NCBI GenBank assembly: GCA_905221605.1
Contig: CAJNDS010000646.1
Coordinates: 704,730 to 768,729, forward strand
Length of the DNA: 64,000 nucleotides
DNA from: Symbiodinium natans
Taxonomy: Eukaryota; Sar; Dinophyceae; Suessiales; Symbiodiniaceae
Direction: 5' to 3'
The translations under genes were made by a program, and so were the position numbers. Below, piece after piece: positions 30,833 to 41,623 of this stretch; position 1 is the stretch's first letter; the number at the start of each line of letters is the position of its first letter. The notes beneath the pieces were generated by a model. The model was not told where the DNA came from and ran no database searches. It saw only the letters and a program-made list of their open reading frames with translations.

Positions 30833-32005
30833 GAACACTTATCTCTGAACCCTTGCCACATCAAGCGGGCAAGAGAGGAACTGAACACCACAGCGCGCCC
30901 GAGACAGAACTGTACCCTCCACGCGCCTCCCTAAACCCTCAACCCTAAACTCTAAACCCTAAACCCGGTACTAGCATTCCAGCAGCAACCCTCAACGAAA
31001 GCCCGAGCCCCCGCTGCACCCTACACTTAACTCCAAACCCGAACCCCAAAGTGTTCCAACCCCACATGAAGCCTGGGCACCCAAAACCCTAAGGCCTAAG
31101 CCCTAAACCCACATGAGGCTATGTCTTCAGCAGCAACAAGGTCCTCTCTGGCAGCTCAGGGCTCTTCAACCTTTGCTGGCGCCTGATCTTCAGTGGCGTC
31201 CTGTTTTCAAGCATGAAGCCCTTCAGGTTAGGGGCCGTCCAGGGTTTCCGGCAAAAGGTGTAGGGCTGTCTGAACACCCTCTAGCCGTAAACAGGTTTCT
31301 GTTTAGGGTTGGTTGTTCAGGGTTTAATATTTTTCCTTAGAACCTAAACCCTAGACCCTGAACAGTATTGGGGATGAAGATGGTCCTGAAGGGCTTGAAG
31401 GTTCGTTCGGGTCTTGTGCGTTGATACAAGTAAAAAGGGAGGGGTGTCTGGGCAGGATAGCCAAACAGCCCAACCCTAAACCCTAAACCCTATGTCCTAA
31501 GCCCTAAATCCAAGAACCCAAGGACCCTACCACGGTCCATTTGTAACAGGCCGTTGTTGTTGCATCAGCTTATGCCCACGGCCACCCAGCGACTCCAAAA
31601 ACCCTGAATTAAGGAAGGATTTAGGGTTTGGGGTTTGGGGTTTAGGGTTTAGGGTTTTTCCGGGCAAGGGCTTAGGGTTTTGGGTTTTAGGGCTCAGGGT
31701 TTAGGGGTTACGGTTTCAGGGTTTAGGGCGTAATTAGGGTTTTAGGGCTTAATTAGGGTTCAGGATTTACGATTTAGGGTTTATGACGGACAAGTTTGGC
31801 GCACGATAAATTCCTTGCATTGTCTGCGGCGGCTGCCGGTTGTCGGCTGTCGGGCCCTAAGCGCCAAAAAAAGACGGCTTCAAAAGACGTGAAACACAAG
31901 TACTCCCCCACTAAACCCTAAACCCTAAACCAAACGGGCCGGCATGTGGCTCAGAAGGGGGCGAGAAGCGGGCAGGGCCGAAGGTTCGGATTGCAGGTCT
32001 CCAAT

Positions 32006-32112
32006 CCAGATCTTCCAAAACCCCTTAATTAAGGAATACTCCTCACACCATAGTAAAGGATCCTTAATGTAGTCTATGTTATATAACTAGTCCTTTTTTT
32101 GAAGATTTGGGA
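32006..32112. repeat. Palindromic family B element
   Basis: Left end CCAGATCTTCCAAAACCCCT and right end TTTTTTTGAAGATTTGGGAA are complementary ends around a centre with AGGATCCTTA. The spacing of blocks (TTAATTAAGGAATACTCC, then CATAGTAA, then GGATCCTTAATG) defines the family. Confidence 0.75.
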
Positions 32113-32160
32113 AGCTGCTTGGCGGGAGGCTGAGATGCGTTGCGCAGGGGCAAATCCGAG

Positions 32161-32270
32161 GATCTTCCACAACCCCTTTTCTGAGGAATATACGTACCTT
32201 GTTCTATTTTCGGGACCCTTGCTATGATTTAAGGGTACTCCTTAGTTAAGGGGTCTTGGAAGATCTGGGA
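32161..32270. repeat. Palindromic family B element
   Basis: GATCTTCCACAACCCCTTTT at the left and TTAAGGGGTCTTGGAAGATCTGGGA-type end at the right (32246-32270), only 48 bp after the previous copy. The centre differs (TTTTCGGGACCCTTGCTATG). Confidence 0.7.
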
Positions 32271-33617
32271 AATCTGCCGCACCCATATGGGAGGCAAGGT
32301 GGCCGCGTTTGCAACGCGGTGTAATGCCAGACTCTGCCTGGACTCCAGGCCATGATGCCTCCATCCTTCCCTTTAGAACTTCACCCAAAGCCTGCAGGAC
32401 CACGTCCCGAGCAGTGTGCACTTCCCCCGTCATGCGCTCCGAACTGCGCCGAAAAGCGCGCACACTGGCGATACAGCACATCTAGCGGTGCAACTGCTGC
32501 GTCCCGCTCTGCAACAGTCTTGTTTCCACAGACCGGCGCCAGACGGATACCGAGGGAGCAGGCGGGTGAGCACCAACTCCCGCTTTTCAGCTTGGGTTTA
32601 GTGTTTAGGGCAGGTTTCAGGATTCCTGCGTTGGTTGAAGTGCCAAGTTAGAAAAAACCTAAACCCTAAACCCAAGCCCTAAACCCTAAGACCTAAACCC
32701 CAAGGAGGCTAAACGTTTAACTTTTGGAGGGGGTCAGAAGTCAGCCCAGTAAACACTAAAGCACAAACACCCAGAACCCTAAACCCCAAACCCCTAAAAC
32801 CCCAAAATCCTGAGCCCTTAAACCTTAGCCCTCAACCCCCAAAGCCCTCAAATCCTGATCTAGCGAGAGAGGGTTTAGGATTTAGGGTTTGCGAATGATA
32901 CATAATCTGAGCTTGAGCGCTTTGTGTGAAGCACGGGCGTTCTGCGGTGCGGGTCTCAGGGGGTGGTGGGTTTGAGGGGACTCCGGACAGGCTTCAGAGG
33001 TCCGTGTTAAAAAGGGTTTCGCAAACTCAGTGCTCTCATAGTTTATACGTCCCAGTTGTAGATAACCTCAGTTTCGCCTGTTGATGCAACCCTTGCTAAA
33101 GGCAAGAAGGCCCTGCCTCAGTCCGCGCTTAAAATAGGTTTGAGAAACCCTAAGCCCTAAACACCCCAACCCCAAAACTCCAGCCCTTGATTCCCTGCTT
33201 TTTTCAGGTGCCGGCCGGACATCCAGGGTGGACAGACCTGCGTGAAAGCCACGGACTTCTTCACTCAGGCCGGCTTTGGGGAGTGATTGAGGGACTTCAG
33301 GGTTTAGGGCGCACGGTTAACAGGGTTTAGGGTTTAGGGTTGAGGGTTTTTGGGGACCGGGGGGTGGGGGGGTTGGGGTTTGGGGCTTAGGATTTAGGCT
33401 TCGGGTTTAGGGTTTAGGGTTTAGGGTTTAGGGGGTTAGGGTTTAGGGTTTAGGTTTTGAGATTTGAGCTTGTTTGTTGGAGTCCAGGGATTTGAGCGCT
33501 TTTTGTGGAAGGTTTAGGCCTCGGCATCTGCAACGGGAACCCCCAAATCCATAACAGCCCGAATCCTAGAGACTTGCATCCCTAGCTTCCAACAAAGCCG
33601 CCCTAAGCCCGAAGACC

Positions 33618-33737
33618 CTACTTCAAGGTTCATGGGCACTTATAACGCCAAATATAAGTCCACTTCTAACCTACTTGGGGGACCTAGGGGGCTTATAGGT
33701 ACAAATAGGGGTTATACGCACCCTGAACCTCCAAGTA
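33618..33737 (+). repeat. Palindromic family A element
   Basis: CTACTTCAAGGTTCATGGGC at the left and GCACCCTGAACCTCCAAGTA at the right are inverted ends. The interior has TAAGTCCACTTCTAACCTAC, TTGGGGGACCTAGGGGGCTT and ATAGGGGTTATA. The right part is itself partly complementary to the left. Confidence 0.85.
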
Positions 33738-35049
33738 AACCCTGGACCCTAAACCCTAAATCCTAAACCCTAAACTGACCCCAAACCCTAAACCCTAAAC
33801 TATAAACCGACCCCAAGCCCTAAGGCCTAAACCCTAAACCCTAATCAGCCCTAAACCCTAAACCACAATAAGCCCTAAGCCCTAACCCCTAATAAGCCCT
33901 AAGCCCTAAACCCTGCACCGGAGGTCGGCCTCTTCAAGGTCGACGGCCCGCACTTCGGCCAGGCCTTCGAGTGCTTTCTCAACACCGGGAGCCCTGCGTT
34001 TTTTTTGGGGGGCGGGGGGGGGGAGTGGTTAAAGGGTATAGTTCTTTTTTCAGGAGGGGTGTTCGGTTTGTAGGGTTTAGGGCTTAGGGTTTAGAATTTA
34101 GGGTTTATTTTGGGTTTAGAAGTCAAGGCTTAGGGTTTAGGATTACAGGGGTTTAGGGTTTAGGGCTTAAGGCGGCTTCGGGTTTTGAATTTAGTGTTTA
34201 GGGTTTTAGGTTTCAGGGTTTAGAATCTAGGTTTAGGGCCTGGGGTGAGGAGTCCTGCTGCAAAGGTTCAGGGCCTGGGGCTGTCAAAGGGTCCTTCAGG
34301 AGGGTTTTGCGGCTTCAGGGGGTACTAGGCTTTTAGCAGTTTTAAGATGTTTTACGGTTCAGAATCTTGTTTGCCTTTTTTTTTGCGGGGGGGGGGGGGG
34401 GGGTGGTTAAGGGCTTTAGTTTTATGTCTTTGTTTTTCGAGTTTTTGGGTTTGGGGTTTCTGGTTTTTTGGGGCGTTAGGGCTAAGGGCTTGGGCCAGGC
34501 TGTTCTGTGGTCCTTAAGGGAGGGGCTCGGCAACCCAACTCCCCGCCTCCAGCCCTTATGACGTTGTTGGGACCCTCAACCCTCAACCCTAAACCCTCAA
34601 CCCTAAGCCGCTTCGAGACGGTGCTTTTCTAGTATAGTTGGACCGTAGGGATTAGGGTTGAGGGTTTGGGGTTGGGCTTAAGACTTGTTCGTTGAATTTG
34701 TGGGTGATAACTGTCTTTAACGGGGGGATTTCAGTCGTTTTTGCCGGGCTTTCAGGGCCCTTAGTTGAGGGTTTGGGGTGTGGGGGGGGGGGGGGGGGGG
34801 TAGCGCTGCAAACCCCAAGCCTCCAACAGCCACTAGAACCCTAAACCCTCAACCCTAAAGAGCTTGCAGACCCTAGGACCTGCATCCTGTCCGGCCTGGC
34901 TGGTACGGGCATGAGAGCCGGCGACAAGCTCATGGCCAAGGAGTGTCGTGCGGGCTTGAGACTCCAAAAGCCCTGAATTATGGAAGATTCCCTAGGGCTC
35001 AGGGGTTTGGGGTAGAAGGGCTGAAGTTTAGTGCTTCGGGTTTCGGGCT

Positions 35050-35110
35050 TAGGGTGCAGAAACCCTTAATTAAGGAATATTTCCTAAATTATACTAAGGA
35101 TCCTTAGTGC
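35050..35110. repeat. Family B fragment
   Basis: CCCTTAATTAAGGAATATTTCC, then TTATACTAAGGATCCTTAGTG, i.e. the left half and centre of family B without the right end. Confidence 0.6.
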
Positions 35111-35792
35111 AACTTGGGGGGGATATCCGCAATTGATGGTTGTTGGAGTCGCTGGGTTTTGAGGCCGCATTTGAGGGGGTTTGACGGAGGTATTGTGGTT
35201 TATAGGTTTAGGGGTTTTAGGGTCTAGGGTTCTTGACCTCCGCACCATGAGAAAAGGCCTACCTCTTTGTCCGAGGGAGCTAGGGACCCCCGGAACCCTC
35301 ACCTTGACCGATCTGGGTTTAGGGTCTAGGGTTTAGGGTTTAGGGTTTAGGGTTTATGGCTGACTCTAGCGTTTAGGGGACTACTATGGAGGCGGTTTTG
35401 AATTTGCGCCAGCTCTGTTTACAGCGGGGTTCCTCATAAAAGGTTTCCCACAAGGGACCAGTACTTGGACCAGCCATATAGAGTCTATATCTGCAGAAAG
35501 ATAGAGAGGGCGAGCTATGCTGGAAGGAAGATTGTATAGGAGCCCCACGGAACCACGGCTGCACTGGCAACTCCAAACTGGCAGCCTCAGCGCAGCATTT
35601 TCAACAACATCCAAAACAAGCAGAATAAGTACCTCACCAAACCCTGAAGCCTAAACCCTAGACCCTATTCCCAAACCCTCGAATTCAAAGCCGACAAGGC
35701 CCACAGTCCCTCAACTCCCTCCAGAAAAAACATCCAGAACCTCTTGCGGCAAGTTAAACCTAAACCCTAACCCTAAACCCGGCACCACATCC

Positions 35793-35850
35793 TTCCTTTG
35801 GCTCGAACCCGGGGTCCTAGGGTTGATACTCCACTACACCAAAATTTGCA
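35793..35850 (-). other. tRNA-like fragment with A and B box motifs
   Basis: On the minus strand TGGTGTAGTGG (complement of 35831-35841) matches the eukaryotic tRNA A box, and GGTTCGAGCC (complement of 35800-35809) resembles the B box. About 21 bases separate them, too few for an anticodon arm and variable loop. Acceptor pairing is not evident. It may be a SINE head or tRNA relic. Confidence 0.4.
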
Positions 35851-36103
35851 TAATTCCTAGGGCTTGGGGTATTTAGCTTCATGCAGGATTTATATTATCT
35901 ACCTAGACCCTCCAATGTAGTTGGCTTAGGGTTTAAGGGTTTAAGGGTCTTAGGACTTTAGCGTTTTGGGGCTTAAGGGTTTAAGGGTTTCGGGTGCTTA
36001 GAGTCATGCAGGATATATCTAATCAACAGTAGTACAGTTTATGGCATCTTGCCAAATGAGAAGGGTTTGCGAGTCCACCGGGATCCTCAGCTCCCAATGT
36101 TAA

Positions 36104-36226
36104 CCAGATCTTCCGCAACAAAAACCCTCAAACTAAGGGATATATCCCCTAAACCATCGTAGGGATCCTTAGTAAGTATAGTTTAAGGCCTTTTCCTTGT
36201 TTAAGGGGTTTTTGGAAGATCTGGGG
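36104..36226. repeat. Palindromic family B element
   Basis: CCAGATCTTCCGCAACAAAA at the left, TTTTTGGAAGATCTGGGG at the right, with CTAAGGGATATATCCCCTAA and GTAGGGATCCTTAGTA inside. This is the clearest palindromic copy of the family. Confidence 0.8.
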
Positions 36227-36870
36227 GCCTAAGCCCCAAACCCCCGACAAGATCTGGGTTTCCAAAAGGAGTCGTGCAAGAGCTCGGTGGCCATTGACTG
36301 GGGCGCTGAAACTTTGGTGGCGGTCACCGCGGACTGCGGTTCAGGGTTTAGGGTTCAGGGTTTAGGGTTTAAGGCTCAGGGTTCCCCGAAAAGGGTTTAA
36401 GGTTTAGGGGCTGATCCCACCACTGCTCCTTGAGGCCCTTATTACGGCCGCAGTGCTAAGCCACAAGTCTATCATTCTATCCACTTCTACCGTGGTCTAG
36501 GGTTTTTGGGCTTTAGGGTTTAGGGAACACTCACTTCAGGCGGGGAAATGTGGGAACCGCCATAAGGAATCCCAAATACGTGTGCTTCTTGAACCGTTTC
36601 ACGATCCTTCTAGAGGCCCCTCCTGAAACTTCCGACTGAGGCATCAAGTTCCTTCCTTGCACCCTGCACTTGACGCCCTATACCCTAAACCCCAAACCTC
36701 CCTAAAGCAAACGAGCTTGAGCCGAACTTACTTACAAAGAAGCCCAGAAGCCTGCAACTCAAACCCTCCCTTCCAACCCTCAAGAAACCCTAAACCCCAA
36801 AGAGAATCAACACTGATCCTAAACCAGATTTTCCCTGTGAACCCTTGTAACACACCATAAACCCTCAACC

Positions 36871-37050
36871 CTGCTTGGAGGTTCAGGGGCACTCATAACC
36901 CCAATGATAAGTCTTCTTGTACCCTACTTGGGGGACTTAGGGGGCTTCCAAGTGCAGTTCTCATCGGGGTTATAAGTACCCTAAACCCTATCCCCTAAAC
37001 CCTAAACCCTAAACCCAAATTGGGGTTATAAGTACCCTGAACCTCCAAGT
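36871..37050 (+). repeat. Palindromic family A element with telomeric insertion and 17-bp duplication
   Basis: Left end CTGCTTGGAGGTTCAGGGGC, right end CCCTGAACCTCCAAGTGAG (to 37050). GGGGTTATAAGTACCCT is present twice, at 36966-36982 and 37022-37038. Between the two copies are four to five C-strand telomere heptamers. Removing one copy plus the telomeric words gives an ordinary family A element. Confidence 0.85.
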
Positions 37051-38189
37051 GAGCCCCACGAACTCAAAGACTCCCCCGCACAAGCCTGCGCACGGCAGGA
37101 CGGCCGCAACTATAGCTTCGGACGTCTGGGGTCTGGGGAGGTGCTGCAGGAGCTGTGTTATTTGGTTTTGGGTTTTAGGATTCTAGGTTTCTGTGTTTGA
37201 CTAGGTTCTTTAACTTGAGAACTCGAAGCCTACTTTTTTGTAGGTAACCTAAGAATCTTATGAGGGTTCTCTCATCATAGCCTTCAAGACAGAAGGTTTA
37301 TTGGGTTCTTTAATATAGGGTCTTGCCAGGCCAGGTTCTAGCCTAAACCTGAAACCCTCAACCCCTGAACCCTACACCCTAAACTCTAAATTCTAAGTCT
37401 TAAGCCCCTAAACCACATTATGCAAGAAGTAGCCAGGACCAGAGGGGCCCCTTGTTCCTTTGTTTAGGAGTCAGGTTCCGTTTCAAAACCCAGTTCAACA
37501 AAAAGCGGATGCCTTTTTCTGCTAAGTTAGTTTGGGCTGTTTGGGGTTTACGGTTTCCTGGGTTAGCTTGGGCGTTAGGGTCTAGGGTTTGGGGTTTAGG
37601 GTCTAGGGTCTGGGGTTGAAGGTTAGGCTTCCTCGGGATCTGGGAAGGCTTCTACTAGAGGCTTAAGATTGACGGGGTTGAATGTGTGTCTTTCTTGTGT
37701 ATACTTTTCTTGCTCCTATTCATTATCACTATTCGTCTTCTTGTTTTTCTTGTTGTGCATTTATTTGTTCTTTAAACCCTAAACCCTAAACTTACAACCG
37801 GCCACCCATATTCGGTGTGTGGTTCTCTCGGGCTTTCAAGCCCTAAACCCTGAACCCTGAGCCCTAAACAACCCTGAACCCTTAACCTTGAGCTAAACCC
37901 TGAAGCCTCAACCCGGGTTTAGGGTTTAGGGTTCCCGAACTCTAAGCCCTAAGCTGCCCGCAAAGCTACAGGAGCTGGCTTTATGCTGGTGCCCAGCGTC
38001 CGCGCCGTGCGAGTCCCCAGGAGTTAGCGAAGTTTCGGGTGCAAGATCTCTAGGGCACTTAACCCTAAACCCTTAACCCTAGTGTGGGGTTTTGGGTGGG
38101 ATTAGGGCTTTAGGGTTTAGGGCTCAGGGCTTAGGTACGAAGCCCCAGAGCAAATCACAGATCCCAAATCCCGAGCTCTAAACCCACCA

Positions 38190-38640
38190 CATAGCCTGAA
38201 GCCTGCTGAATTCACAAAATTAATAGGTGTCGCTCGGAATTCGGAAACTGCATCACACAGCCCGAGCCTGCTGAGTGGAATGCATGTAATTCAAAAAATT
38301 AGTACGCACCGCTCGGAATTCGGAATTTGTAATTCGAGTCACACTAGGTACAGGACCACACTTTCGGGCGATGTTGCAATAGCCCCAAGACGAATGATCC
38401 CCCCGGTATCTTTGTTGAGCAATTGTTAGACCCGCACGGGTACTGCTTCCCTTTCAGACCCTAGGGCTGAAGCATACATCGCATGGTCAGCCAGACGCCC
38501 TGGGCCCCTGGCTGGGATGGCCTAGGATCTCAGCAGGTGCCACAGGCGTGCACACATTCAACCAAGTAGCCATCTAAAGGGGCCCAGGGGAAACAGGAGA
38601 GTGATGCCGTCTCAAATGCCCTGAATTTGGAATTCATAAT
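38190..38640. repeat. Non-mosaic island with GAATTCGG-rich direct repeats
   Basis: CCTGCTGA...CAAAATTAATAGG..GCTCGGAATTCGGAA occurs at about 38207-38250 and again, with an insertion, at about 38268-38326. A related AATTC-rich stretch is at 38622-38662. No coding frame is supported. Similar AATTC/ATGCA-rich stretches occur at 50640-50765. Confidence 0.6.
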
Positions 38641-38682
38641 TCATAAATTCGTAATTCGGCATGCATCGCAGCCGCAGCTTCC

Positions 38683-39000
38683 ATGGCGTTTCATCTGCCT
38701 GGAGATAAACACTGGCCCGGGATCCGAACTTGCCCTGACATCCTGTGTTATGAGCCACAGGCGTGCATAGACCCAACTCCTCGTCCAACCAACGGAACCT
38801 GGGGCAGAACGCAAGGGATGTCACTGAATGACCTACAACTGGGAAGAGGTGCCCTAGCAATTCGGGGCCGCACTACAGAAGCGGCCCCCTTCCCGGTAGG
38901 TACCAATCAACATAGGCAACCAGACGGTCCAGTCCTAACCGATCCCAGGCCGTGGATGTTCCCTCACCTGCATCACTACGGTATGCCAGCCCTTTGGTAA
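38683..39000 (+). CDS. Open reading frame of unknown function, doubtful
   Basis: A 105-residue frame with an ATG start and no telomere-word peptides. It is rich in proline and threonine, with no transmembrane segment, coiled coil or motif that I recognise. Its first third overlaps, antisense, a tRNA-Met-like fragment, which argues against coding. An 82-codon frame on the other strand overlaps the same stretch. I list it only because it is one of the longer frames outside the mosaic; a real gene is not shown. Confidence 0.15.
   Translation: MAFHLPGDKHWPGIRTCPDILCYEPQACIDPTPRPTNGTWGRTQGMSLNDLQLGRGALAIRGRTTEAAPFPVGTNQHRQPDGPVLTDPRPWMFPHLHHYGMPALW
38715..38790 (-). other. tRNA-Met(CAU)-like relic
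   Basis: On the minus strand the stem-loop CCTGTGGCTCATAACACAGG (complement of 38742-38761) pairs six bases each side of a loop containing CTCATAA, the standard tRNA-Met anticodon loop with one extra G. Eleven bases on, AAGTTCGGATCC resembles a T arm. The D and acceptor arms are not recognisable, so this is a relic or a SINE head and not a functional tRNA. The segment GCCACAGGCGTGCA is also duplicated at 38539. Confidence 0.4.
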
Positions 39001-39485
39001 GCCCCTTGATGCCTAGTGCTGGCCTGCCCCCCGGAGGTAACTTGGCAAGGGACGGTTAGGCTTTGTATGTACAAAGCTGTAGAGAGCAAATGGAGCAAGC
39101 CCTGAGTACGCAGCAAAGATTTAAAGTAGTTTTGGAAATCTGCCCAGAGGTGTATGTACTCTGCTTTGTGACCACTGGCGTACAAACGGGGATTCTACCA
39201 TACGCTCTTTTGGGGGGAGGGCCAAGAGGCCTGACCGCCTTAGACTTCCCATAGGTGGAAGGCCTAATAACCATCGGCTCCTCCCGGGGGAGGTCGCAAG
39301 TCCTCTTGTGGGTTTGTTTGGTGGGTTAGCGTTTGGTGGACTGTGGTCGTGATGACGCCGATCTCCCCTGCATGGACCCGACCCAACAATTTCCTACCCT
39401 GAAGACCTGTAAGGTGTTAGCCCCATGCATGCTGCCTCATAGCTGCAGGGTGCGTTTTTTCTCCAACCTTCAACCCCGCATTGCT
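39001..39485. other. Non-mosaic stretch, nothing recognised
   Basis: Continues the island without telomere words up to about 39500. Short frames on both strands (63-72 codons) show no recognisable family or repeat. Confidence 0.4.
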
Positions 39486-40689
39486 TTGGCCAGTCGGGTG
39501 GCAAAAAAAAGCCCTAAACCCTAAACCTCTAAACCGTGCACCCCCTCAACCCTCAACTCCCAACCCCCAAACCCCTAAAGCCTCAAAACCCCACACCTAC
39601 CCTGGACCCTGAACCCTAAACCCGGAACCCGAAACCCTAAAACCCCTGAAGCCCGACACGCAGGAGAATTCCGTGGCGAAGTGGGTCGACTCACGCTGCG
39701 ATGTTGGGAGGGACTCCTGCCTCCCTTGCAGTGTAGGTTTGGGGGTTTAGGGAGGGTTTAGGGTTTAAGGGCTTAGGGTTTAGGGTTTAAGGATATGGGT
39801 TTGGGGTTAAGGGTTTAAAGTTTAGGGTTTGGGGTTTCGGGTTTCGGGGTTTGGGGTCTAGGGCTTGGGGTTTAGCGTTTGGGGTTTGGGTTTTTTTGGG
39901 GTTGAGGTGTCCCCAAACCCTAAACCCTAAACCCTAAACTGCCGACAGCGTCGCTGTCCAATTGCATGGGCGCTCGAGGCCTCGACCGAGGCCTCCCACC
40001 TGCAGTGACTGGCTACGTCAGACACTTGGGCGTAAGCCCTAATATAATTAGGACCCGAAACCCCGCACCGTTGGCGCCGTGGTGTTTTTTGGGGAGGTCG
40101 GGGGGGGGGTACGTTGCAGGGGGGGCTGGGGGGTTTCAGGGCCTGGGAACCCCCGCAACTTTTCTGGGAGGGTTTAGGGTTTATGGGAGAAAGGGTTTAA
40201 TTTAGGGTTTAGGGTTTAGGGTTTAATGGTTTAGGGTTAAAGGGTTTAGGGTTTAGTGTTTAAGGGATAGAGGGTTTTGGGTATAGGGCTTCGGATTTAG
40301 GGTTTCGGGGTTTTTAGGGCTTAGGTTCGTTGAGTTCTGGGCTTTTGGTTTGGGGTTGAGGGTCACATGGAAGCTGCCTTGGTTTTGAGCAGCAGCCTGC
40401 TCAAACTCCAAGCCTAAACCTTGAACCTCAAACCCTTTAACCCGAAAGCCTCCCTTAAACCCTAAACCCTAACCCCTAAGGACAACCCTAATACCCTAAG
40501 CCAGGATTCTATTGGCCGACGGCCGATGGAGTGCCTTGGCTTGGCTTGGGTTCTTTGGTTCCGGCAGAGAGCTGTGGGTTGCTTTGCCATGCTTAGAAGC
40601 TGAAATTTTCACGGATGGTGTGGTGTAGGGTTTATGGCTTATGTAGGGTATAGGGTTTAGGGTGTTCGGACTTGCTACTCTCTTTCTCT

Positions 40690-40936
40690 CTTCTTCTAAT
40701 TCGTCCTTCTTATGCCTCCTCTTCTTCTTCCTCTTCTTCTTGTTCTTCTTCTTCTTCGTCTCCTTCTCTCTCTTTCTCTTTCTCTTTCTCTTTCTCTTTC
40801 TCTTTCTCTTTCTCTTTCTCTTTCTCTTTCTCTTTCTCTTTCTCTTTCTCTTTCTCTTTCTCTTTCTCTTTCTCTTTCTCTTTCTCTTTCTCTTTCTCTT
40901 TCTCTTTCTCTTTCTCTCTCTCTCTCTCTCTCTCTG
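40690..40936 (+). repeat. (TTTCTC)n polypyrimidine microsatellite
   Basis: About 25 near-perfect TTTCTC hexamers (about 40763-40914) end in a CT run. The tract is preceded by TTC/CTT triplets. All three + frames and a minus-strand (KR)n frame stay open through it, which is a repeat effect. Confidence 0.95.
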
Positions 40937-41468
40937 TCGCTCGCTATCTCCGTGACGGAAGATCTGAAGAACCCTAAACTCTCCCGGGGCCCTAAACCCT
41001 ACACCGCTCCCCAACCCCAAATCCTAGACACCCTTTACCCTGAAACCCTGAAACCCTAAACCCTTAAACCCTAAACCCTTACATCCTGAAAACTTACATC
41101 CTGAAACCCTAAACCCTTAAACCCTAAACCCTGGAACCTTGACAGTGAAACCCTAGCTACCCGGCAGCCGGCTCAGGTGGAAGAGCCGCGGGGCGAATGT
41201 CAGGCGTGCGACGTCTATCAGAAGACTGTGCCTGTGACTACGGTTTAGGGTTTAGGGTTAGGCCGAACGTTTTGGCCGAAAGTGTGTTGGTTTTTTCTTT
41301 TTGTAGTTTCATTCTAGATTGCGGCAGGGAAGCTTGGACAAAGGTTCGGAAAACTGTTGGGAAAGTTTGGGAGCAGCCTGGGAAACAACGATTGCAGGAC
41401 GTAGCTTGCAACAGACAGGTCTGAGTCTTGCAAATCCAAACGGGGGTCCTGCAAATCCAAACGGGGGT

Positions 41469-41523
41469 TCCGAAATTAGGGGAACCTTATTGGGGTCCTC
41501 ATTGTAGGGCGATCCTACTTCTG
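41469..41523 (-). repeat. Dispersed repeat family G, copy 3 (inverted)
   Basis: Minus-strand reading gives AAGTAGGATCGCCCTACAAT, GAGGACCCCAATAAGGTTCC, CCTAATTTCGGAACCCC, parallel to 10050-10110 throughout about 58 bp. Confidence 0.65.
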
Positions 41524-41623
41524 GGGGGTTGATCAAAATTATGGGCCCTTTTGGTACACTAAACTATAAGGAGTACACTTTCATAGAGACCCCCTAAAGG
41601 GCCCATCATTTTGATCAACCCCC
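41524..41623. repeat. Palindromic element with 28-bp inverted ends
   Basis: GGGGGTTGATCAAAATTATG followed by GGCCCTTT (41524-41551) is matched by the complement at 41596-41623 with a single mismatch in 28; the loop is 44 bp. It abuts the family G copy directly. A weaker inverted pair, ATAAGGATCCTAC / GAGATCCTTATG, follows at about 41747 and 41809. Confidence 0.85.

Larger units (their letters stand above)
28690..38190. repeat. Telomere-word mosaic, block 4
   Basis: Dense words near 29420-29640, 30540-30590, 31610-31780, 33300-33460, 33740-33920, 34070-34210 and 35310-35360. Many family A and B palindromes sit in this block. Homopolymer runs occur, including G-runs at about 29737-29749, 34386-34402 and 34781-34800 and C-runs near 29763 and 29838. 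The stretch 35380-35630 lacks telomere words and is open on the minus strand for 76 codons, without recognisable family. Confidence 0.85.

Noticed and set aside
36436-36490. Possible tRNA on the minus strand (GTGGATAGAATGATAGAC...)
   Set aside because: A D-arm-like and anticodon-arm-like stretch can be drawn, but there is no GTTCGA-type T arm and the stems have mismatches, so I do not list it.
40496-41020. 174-codon minus-strand frame with a long Lys-Arg repeat and the matching + frames
   Set aside because: Produced by the TTTCTC hexamer, which has no stop codon in any frame; the flanks translate telomere words.
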